A DNA stretch of 13,311 nucleotides from Caulobacterales bacterium RIFOXYB1_FULL_67_16 (GTDB taxonomy: Bacteria > Pseudomonadota > Alphaproteobacteria > Caulobacterales > Caulobacteraceae): positions 17,669-30,979 of the forward strand of contig MGLN01000040.1 of assembly GCA_001796045.1 (NCBI GenBank). Direction: 5' to 3'. This document shows positions 5,847 through 11,262 of the stretch, piece by piece; the stretch's first letter is position 1, and every line of letters starts with the position of its first letter. The translations under genes and the position numbers were made by a program. A model generated the notes under the pieces. The model saw nothing but the letters and a program-made list of their open reading frames with translations. It searched no databases and was not told where the DNA came from.

Positions 5847-6481
5847 CCGCCATGACCGACCAGAATAATGGATCGGGCGATCTGCCCCAGACAAGGACGA
5901 TGCGACGGCTGAAGCGGTCGCGTGTCCTGCACATCGGAAGTCTGATGGCCACGGCCGGCTTTACGCTGGCGGCCTGCGATTCTCCGGACGTTCCAGCCCC
6001 GCGGGCCGAGGCCGAGCCGGCGCTGGTCTATGCCTCGCTGGACGAGTGCCGGACCGCCGACGTCATACCCGACGCCCAGTGCGACGCCGCCCTGGCCAAG
6101 GCCCAGGAGGATGCGGCGCGCACAGCCCCGCGCTACGCCACGCGCGAGGAGTGCGAGGGCCAATGGGGCCCGTCGCAGTGCCAGCCGAACAATCAGGGCG
6201 GGGGGTCGTTCTTCACTCCGCTGCTGGCCGGTTTCGTCATCGGTCAGATGCTGGACGGCGGGCGCTACTACGGCGGCGGCCCGCTGTATCGGGACCGCGA
6301 GGATCGATACGTGAACGGCTACGGCGGCGGCTACGCCTATCGCGACTACCGGACCGGTCGGATGGTGACGACGCGGGACAATGGAGATGTCGTCAAACAG
6401 GCGCCGACGCGCGTGCAGAGCCGGACCACGGTCGTCTCGCGCGGCGGCTTCGGCGGCGGGGGACGCAGTTTCGGCGGCTGA
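5843..6481 (+). CDS. yjfM: YjfM/YgiB-like DUF1190 lipoprotein ending in Gly-Gly
   Basis: A 212-residue DUF1190 lipoprotein precursor, homologous to E. coli YgiB and YjfM. The signal peptide has a basic stretch (MRRLKRSR, 20-27), a hydrophobic core and the lipobox LAAC with Cys45 as the lipidation site. The mature part has two cysteine-pair units (Cys69/Cys80 and Cys104/Cys113) around the conserved stretch RTAPRYATREEC. A hydrophobic segment follows (SFFTPLLAGFVIGQML), then a Gly/Tyr/Arg-rich tail ending GGFGGGGRSFGG. From memory, YgiB also ends in RS-x-GG. Translation may begin at GTG 5843, overlapping the yjfL stop in GTGA; ATG 5852 and ATG 5900 are alternatives, and a long pre-lipobox segment is normal for this family. 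It should be anchored in the inner or outer membrane facing the periplasm. It is the last gene of the operon, followed by a terminator. Confidence 0.88.
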   Translation: MTAMTDQNNGSGDLPQTRTMRRLKRSRVLHIGSLMATAGFTLAACDSPDVPAPRAEAEPALVYASLDECRTADVIPDAQCDAALAKAQEDAARTAPRYATREECEGQWGPSQCQPNNQGGGSFFTPLLAGFVIGQMLDGGRYYGGGPLYRDREDRYVNGYGGGYAYRDYRTGRMVTTRDNGDVVKQAPTRVQSRTTVVSRGGFGGGGRSFGG

Positions 6482-6507
6482 ACTCGTCCCTTCGCCAAGA
6501 TCGGATG

Positions 6508-6539
6508 ACGGCCCGCAGGTTGCGCCTGCGGGCCGTTTT
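6508..6539 (+). terminator. Intrinsic terminator of the channel-yjfKLM operon
   Basis: A perfect 12-bp stem pairs ACGGCCCGCAGG (6508-6519) with CCTGCGGGCCGT (6525-6536) around the 5-nt loop TTGCG. The stem runs directly into a TTTT tract (6536-6539). It starts 27 nt after the yjfM stop, which is where an operon terminator is expected. It also insulates the downstream TonB-dependent receptor gene. Confidence 0.9.
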
Positions 6540-6562
6540 GCTTGTGCGAGAAGGTCGAACGC

Positions 6563-6597
6563 GACAGGGCCGTGAAGTTTGAATGAAAAGGCCTGTC
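6563..6597. repeat. Inverted repeat in the TonB-receptor upstream region
   Basis: GACAGGGCC (6563-6571) and GGCCTGTC (6590-6597) pair as 8-bp arms with one unpaired G, separated by 18 nt of AT-richer sequence. It lies 64-98 nt before the receptor ATG, in the expected promoter zone. It could be an operator or simply a leader hairpin. No convincing -35/-10 pair or Fur box was found in the 6540-6660 interval. Confidence 0.35.
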
Positions 6598-6660
6598 ACA
6601 CATTGAGGGGGCCTGAGAGCCCGTCGTTGAAGCGCCTAGAACTCACTGGGGGCTACTCAA

Positions 6661-9420
6661 ATGAAGAACCGAATTCTGGGCACGACGGCTTTCGCCGTGG
6701 TCGCCGCAACGCCGTTCGTCGCCTTGGCGCAGACCGCCGAACCGGTCGCCGTCGAGAGCCAGGCCGAGGCCACGCTGGACGAGATCGTCGTCACCGGCTC
6801 CTATCGCCGCAGCCTTGAAGAGGCGGTCGACATCAAGCGCAAGACGGTCGGCTTCTCGGACTCCATCGTCGCCACCGACGTCGCCAACTTCCCCGAACAG
6901 AACCTGGCCGAGGCGCTGCAGCGCATCCCCGGCGTCACCATCGAACGCAACCGCGGCCTGGGCCAGCGCGTCAACGTGCGCGGCCTGCCCAGCGATTTCA
7001 CCTTCGTCAGCATCAACGGCCTGGCCACCGCCTCGGGCAGCGGCGGCCGTGACGTCGAGTTCGACATCTTCGCCTCGGAAATCATCCAGCAGGTGACGGT
7101 CCAGAAGTCGCCGCGCGCCGCCGATGAAGAAGGCGGCATCGCCGGTTCGGTCAATATCTCGACCGCCCGTCCGTTCGATTACGCCGGTCGCCGGGTCGTC
7201 GGTTCGGTCGAGGGCGCCTACAACTCGATCTCCGAAGAGATCGATCCCAAGATCGCCTTCCTGGCCAGCGACACCTGGGGCGACTTCGGGGCCCTGGTGT
7301 CCTTCTCGACGGCCCGCCGCACCAACCGCACCGACTCGGAATCGGGCATCAACTTCCGCCCGATGTCGCGCTTCCTGGCGACCTCGACCGGCGCCCGGGG
7401 GACCCAGGCGGCGGCGGTTCTGCTGCGCGACGCCGGCATCGCCATCCCGAACCGCTCCGACACCAATGTCACCAACCGGATCATCTTCCAGGATAAGGTC
7501 GGCGACCGCGCCTATCTGAACACCCAGGATCAGTGGGGCGGCACCGTCTCCCTGCAGTATCGCCCGTCGTCGAACTTCAGCCTGGCCTTCGACGCCATGA
7601 TCGGCAGCTACGACACGACAGAGGACGAGTATGATGCGGCGGCCTATTCGGCCTCCAGCCGCTCGACCCTGGAGACGATCCACGAATATGACGCCACCAC
7701 CCTGGCCGACTACGGCATGGTGGTGCTGCGCGACGTCTCTTACACCCTGACCCAGCACGAGATGCTCAGCAAGGAGCGTATCAACGAAACCGACTACCAG
7801 CAGTTCGGAACCGAACTGAACTGGAGCGGGGACAGCTGGAAGCTGCACGCCATCGCCGGCTATTCGGGCGCCGAGAAGACCCTGGACTACGCCAACCTGA
7901 AGCACGTCGTCTATGCGCCGTCGCGGACACGCTGGACGGCGGAAGGCGGCGAGACGGTGCCGAGCGCGAGTTCGGCCGGCTTCGACATGTACAACTCGCC
8001 CTCGCGCTATCTGTTCGAGGCCTATGAGACCACCTACGAAGAGATCAACGACGACAAGTACGCCGCCCAGATCGACTTCACCCAGTACCTCGACTTCAGC
8101 TTCTTCCCGGCGCTGAAGAGCGTCCAGGTCGGCGCGCGCTATACGGACAAGTCCAAGGAGCGCCAGTACGGTTCCCTGAACATCCAGGGCTCCGGCGCAG
8201 GCATGGTCGACTATGTGGGGCGCCCGATGTCGCAGAGCGAACTGACGCCGATCGGCGATCTGGTGCCCGGCGGCGACTACAGCATCCGCGACCTGAACTG
8301 GAGCCAGGTCTCGAACGACTACGCCCGTCGCACCTTCCGCTATGACGGCTTCTTCACTCCGTTCAACGCCGGCGACTATTACGAGGTGACGGAAGAGGTT
8401 CTGGCCGCCTACGCCATGGCTGACCTGCAGTTCGACCTGGGACCGGTGCCGGTCGCCGTCAACGGCGGCGCCCGCTACATAGACACCTCGATCACCTCTT
8501 CGGGCTATCACCAGATTCAGACGCCGACCGGCGGCACCACCTATACGCCGGAGCCGGTGTCCAGCGACGGCAGCTACGACAAGGTCCTGCCCAGCCTGAA
8601 CATCACGGCCGACCTGACCGACAGCCTGATCTTCCGCGCCGCAGCATCCGAGACCCTGATCCGTCCGGCCCTGACGGACCTGGCCTACAAGCGCACGGCC
8701 AGCTGGAACTCGTTCCGCTTCGTCGACGGCAACCCCAACCTGAAGCCCACCTACGCCAAGCAGTGGGAAGCCGGTCTGGAACAGTATCTGGGAGAGGGCG
8801 GCCTGCTGGCGGTCTCCTACTTCTGGAAGGAGATCGAGGGCGTCGTGCGTCAGGCCCTGACGGGCACGGTGCCGAACGTGACCAAGTACAACGCCAACGG
8901 CTCGATCGACGGCGTCTACACCTTCGACGTCTATCAGCCGATCAACGAGCCCGGCTCCTACGAGGTCAGCGGCGTGGAGCTGGTCGCCGTCGTGCCCTTC
9001 GGCCAGTTCTTCGCCCCGCTGGAAGGCTTCGGGATCAACGCCAACTACACGGTGCTGGACAGCTCGCTGACCGGCTCCTCGACTCTTGGCATCCCGACGC
9101 CGCCCATCGGTCTGGCCGACAACACCTACAACGTCACCCTGTTCTACGAGAACGACAAGCTGCAGGCCCGCGCCTCGTACAACTATAAGGACGAGTATGT
9201 CGAAGCCATCGGCTATGAGATGTACCCGATCACGCGCGAGGGCTATGGCCAGGTCGATCTGTCGGCGAGCTATCGCGTGACCGACAGCCTCCAGCTCAAT
9301 GTGGAAGGCATCAACGTCACGGACGAGGCGACCAAGGGATACACGATGGATCCGTCCTTCCCCACCATGTACGAAAAGTCGGGACGCCGTATCAACTTCG
9401 GTCTGCGGATGGAGTTCTGA
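6661..9420 (+). CDS. TonB-dependent outer-membrane receptor (Xanthomonas/Caulobacter type, no STN domain)
   Basis: A 919-residue receptor for TonB-energised uptake across the outer membrane. The signal peptide (about 1-24) ends ALAQ. A TonB box DEIVVTG lies at 40-46. The plug (about 60-170) carries NLAEALQRIPGVTIERN, the VRGLPSDFTFVSINGL block and the GGIAGSVNI segment. The rest is a 22-strand barrel with many alternating aromatic strands, ending in the C-terminal phenylalanine expected for BAM insertion (FGLRMEF). The plug resembles the TonB-Xanth-Caul subgroup (TIGR01782), whose members take up varied ligands including glycans and iron complexes, so the substrate cannot be named. There is no N-terminal STN signalling domain. 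ATG 6661 is supported by GGGGG at 6648-6652, 8 nt upstream. A sigma/anti-sigma pair follows, and the receptor may be its target. Confidence 0.93.
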   Translation: MKNRILGTTAFAVVAATPFVALAQTAEPVAVESQAEATLDEIVVTGSYRRSLEEAVDIKRKTVGFSDSIVATDVANFPEQNLAEALQRIPGVTIERNRGLGQRVNVRGLPSDFTFVSINGLATASGSGGRDVEFDIFASEIIQQVTVQKSPRAADEEGGIAGSVNISTARPFDYAGRRVVGSVEGAYNSISEEIDPKIAFLASDTWGDFGALVSFSTARRTNRTDSESGINFRPMSRFLATSTGARGTQAAAVLLRDAGIAIPNRSDTNVTNRIIFQDKVGDRAYLNTQDQWGGTVSLQYRPSSNFSLAFDAMIGSYDTTEDEYDAAAYSASSRSTLETIHEYDATTLADYGMVVLRDVSYTLTQHEMLSKERINETDYQQFGTELNWSGDSWKLHAIAGYSGAEKTLDYANLKHVVYAPSRTRWTAEGGETVPSASSAGFDMYNSPSRYLFEAYETTYEEINDDKYAAQIDFTQYLDFSFFPALKSVQVGARYTDKSKERQYGSLNIQGSGAGMVDYVGRPMSQSELTPIGDLVPGGDYSIRDLNWSQVSNDYARRTFRYDGFFTPFNAGDYYEVTEEVLAAYAMADLQFDLGPVPVAVNGGARYIDTSITSSGYHQIQTPTGGTTYTPEPVSSDGSYDKVLPSLNITADLTDSLIFRAAASETLIRPALTDLAYKRTASWNSFRFVDGNPNLKPTYAKQWEAGLEQYLGEGGLLAVSYFWKEIEGVVRQALTGTVPNVTKYNANGSIDGVYTFDVYQPINEPGSYEVSGVELVAVVPFGQFFAPLEGFGINANYTVLDSSLTGSSTLGIPTPPIGLADNTYNVTLFYENDKLQARASYNYKDEYVEAIGYEMYPITREGYGQVDLSASYRVTDSLQLNVEGINVTDEATKGYTMDPSFPTMYEKSGRRINFGLRMEF

Positions 9421-9516
9421 TCCATTCCCGAAAGCGAACCTCATGTCGAAAGCGGGGGGCGACCGACGTCGTCCTTCGCCTTCCCCGGCCCAACCCGCCG
9501 GGACAGCGGCCGGCGC

Positions 9517-9551
9517 GACGCCCCTTCCGCGAGGAGGGGGCGTCTTCGCTT
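9517..9551 (+). terminator. Terminator-like hairpin between TonB receptor and ECF sigma gene
   Basis: GACGCCCCTTCC (9517-9528) and GGAGGGGGCGTC (9533-9544) form a 12-bp stem with a single G-U pair, closed by a GCGA (GNRA-type) tetraloop. The following sequence TTCGCTT is a broken, weak T-tract. It lies 96 nt after the receptor stop and only 42 nt before the sigma-factor ATG. Partial termination with readthrough into the sigma gene is plausible. Confidence 0.6.
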
Positions 9552-9586
9552 AGTCGCGTCTGAGTGTCCAGGTGGGCGAGGCGACC

Positions 9587-10090
9587 ATGTCGCTTGATCA
9601 GGTCTTCGCCGGCCTGCGGCGCGATCTCATGGCCTATGTGCAGCGCCGGGGCCTGTCGGCCGAGGACGCGGAGGACGTGGCGCAGGAAGCCTTCACGCGT
9701 TTCCACCGCGCGGGCCACGATCTGACGGGGCCGGACGCCCGCCCCCTGTTGTTCGTCATCGCCCGGAACCTGCAGGCGGATCGTTGGAAAGCCGCCGGTC
9801 GGACGGGGGTTCGCGGCACGGACGACATCCACGCCCTCGACGCCTCGCCGCGCGCCGTGGCCAGCGAGGCGCCTGCCGCCGACCAGCAGCTGATCGGCAG
9901 GGAGAATCTGGCTGCGGCCGCCCGCGTCATCCGCGCCCTGCCGCCGCGAACCCGCGACGCCTTTCTATTGCACCGGTTCGAGGACCAGACCTACGCCCAG
10001 ATCGCCAAACGTCTGGGCGTGTCGGTCAGTATGGTCGAAAAACACATTGCCGAAGCCCTCCGTCAGCTGAAGATTTCACGAGATGGCTGA
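9587..10090 (+). CDS. FecI-type ECF RNA polymerase sigma factor
   Basis: A 167-residue ECF sigma factor. Region 2 (about 8-70) includes the motif SAEDAEDVAQEAFTRFHRA and the helix RPLLFVIARNLQADRWK. A short variable linker follows. Region 4 (about 112-163) contains LPPRTRDAFLLHRFEDQTYAQI and the helix-turn-helix KRLGVSVSMVEKHIAEAL, which reads the -35 element of target promoters. The FecI-like style and the adjacent FecR and STN-receptor genes place it in the iron-uptake/cell-surface-signalling ECF class. ATG 9587 is preferred over an in-frame GTG at 9572 because GAGG (9578-9581) sits 5 nt upstream of the ATG. No obvious Fur box lies in the short upstream region. Targets are probably one or both neighbouring receptor promoters (inference). 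Confidence 0.93.
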   Translation: MSLDQVFAGLRRDLMAYVQRRGLSAEDAEDVAQEAFTRFHRAGHDLTGPDARPLLFVIARNLQADRWKAAGRTGVRGTDDIHALDASPRAVASEAPAADQQLIGRENLAAAARVIRALPPRTRDAFLLHRFEDQTYAQIAKRLGVSVSMVEKHIAEALRQLKISRDG

Positions 10091-10168
10091 GGGGTTTGGC
10101 GAAACTGTCGTTGTGAGTCTTGAAGGCGTCGGCGCCCCATCCCCCCGCCGCGTCCCGGAGCGTTTTGT

Positions 10169-11182
10169 TTGCGCATGATCCAGCGCCTGACATCCCTGTT
10201 CGATCGTCGGCCGCGGACCGCCGAATCCTGGCTGGCGCGCATGCGACGGCCGGATGTCTCCGCGCGCGACCAGGCGGCCTTCCTCGAATGGCTGGAGGCG
10301 GACGACGCTCATCTGGACCAGTACGAGGCTGCGAAGAGCGGTCTGGCGGAACTGTCGCCGTTGGGCGATGTCTTTGCGCCCGATCTGGCGCGTCTGCGGG
10401 GACGACGGACTGTCGTGTCCCAGAGACGTCTGCTGATCGCCGGCGGGCTGGCCACAGGCGCGGTGGCGGCGGTGGTCGCCGTCGCTCTTGTCCTGCCCGG
10501 CGCGGGGCAGGAGCCCGCCGTCGCGACCGGTCGTGTTTACGCCAGCGCGCCGGGCGAGATCACGGATGTGACGCTGGAAGACGGATCGCGTGTCACCCTG
10601 GATTCCGACACGCGGATCCAGGTCGCCTATGGCCGCGACGCCCGCCGCGTAACCCTGATGCAGGGCGCGGCCTATTTCGACGTCGCCCACAATGCCGAAC
10701 GACCCTTCCAGGTCGCGGTCGAGGATCGCTACGTTATCGTGACAGGGACGCGGTTCGCGGCGGCGTTGAGAAACGACCAGGCGGAGGTGTCGTTGCTGGA
10801 GGGACGGGTCGCCGTCGGGCGGACCGACGTCGGCCGCGCCCGCGCGCTGGAGCGCGCCGTCGCCCTGGCGCCGGGGCAGCAGGCCGTCTTCAAACGGGGC
10901 GTCAACCGCGTCAGTCTTCGTCGGATCGACGTCGAGGCGGCCACCGCCTGGCGCGAGCGCAGACTGGTCTTCCACGATGCGCCCCTGTCGGTCGTGGTCG
11001 AAGAGGCGGGGCGCTACGCAGGCGCGCCCCTGGTGATCGCCGACCCCGCCCTCGCCGAGATGCGCGTGACAGCGGTATTGCCCCTGACGGGCGAGGCGAA
11101 ACTGATCGACCGGCTGGACGCCCTGTTGCCGATCTCGATCGAACGTGGCGAAGACGGCCGGGTCCTGATCCGCGCCGAATAG
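10169..11182 (+). CDS. FecR-type anti-sigma factor / transmembrane signal transducer
   Basis: A 337-residue FecR-family protein linking the outer-membrane receptor to the sigma factor. The cytoplasmic N-terminal domain (about 15-62, DUF4880 type) contains AESWLARM and the FLEWLEAD helix. One membrane helix spans about 88-110. The periplasmic FecR domain (about 121-215) has SAPGEITDVTLEDGSRVTL, QGAAYFDVAHNAERPF and VTGTRF. A C-terminal STN-like domain (about 265-334) should meet the receptor's STN domain. Gly193-Thr194 sits in the conserved GT motif, the position where related FecR-like proteins self-cleave. TTG 10169 is 8 nt after GGAG (10157-10160), whereas ATG 10175 is 14 nt away, so a TTG start is favoured; the choice changes two residues. 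It starts 78 nt after the sigma gene, in the same orientation. Confidence 0.93.
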   Translation: MRMIQRLTSLFDRRPRTAESWLARMRRPDVSARDQAAFLEWLEADDAHLDQYEAAKSGLAELSPLGDVFAPDLARLRGRRTVVSQRRLLIAGGLATGAVAAVVAVALVLPGAGQEPAVATGRVYASAPGEITDVTLEDGSRVTLDSDTRIQVAYGRDARRVTLMQGAAYFDVAHNAERPFQVAVEDRYVIVTGTRFAAALRNDQAEVSLLEGRVAVGRTDVGRARALERAVALAPGQQAVFKRGVNRVSLRRIDVEAATAWRERRLVFHDAPLSVVVEEAGRYAGAPLVIADPALAEMRVTAVLPLTGEAKLIDRLDALLPISIERGEDGRVLIRAE

Positions 11183-11200
11183 GTCTATCGCAGAGCTGTC

Positions 11201-11224
11201 ACGCAAGCGCGCTAAGCGTTGCGT
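11201..11224. repeat. Inverted repeat between fecR-like and STN-receptor genes
   Basis: ACGCAAGCGC (11201-11210) pairs with GCGTTGCGT (11216-11224) around the loop GCTAA, with one bulged G. It lies 18 nt after the anti-sigma stop and 38 nt before the receptor start. It is followed by the T-rich CTTCGTTGTT, so it could be a weak terminator or an operator at the receptor promoter. Function not determinable from sequence. Confidence 0.35.
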
Positions 11225-11262
11225 CTTCGTTGTTCGCTATCCTGTCTCAAGGCGCCGTTCGC

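Noticed and set aside
6505..6582. 25-codon open frame after yjfM
   Set aside because: Its sequence is mostly the terminator stem; no ribosome binding site.
6583..6606. Seven-residue open frame (MKRPVTH) upstream of the TonB receptor, considered as a leader peptide
   Set aside because: It has no Shine-Dalgarno, and no attenuator hairpin follows it before 6661.
6643..9444. 933-codon minus-strand open frame
   Set aside because: It mirrors the TonB receptor exactly. Its product is repetitive Val/Gly/Arg/Asp-rich sequence without any recognisable domain.
9463..9470. CGACGTCG palindrome after the TonB receptor
   Set aside because: Short GC-rich palindromes of this length are expected by chance in this composition, and nothing else supports a function.
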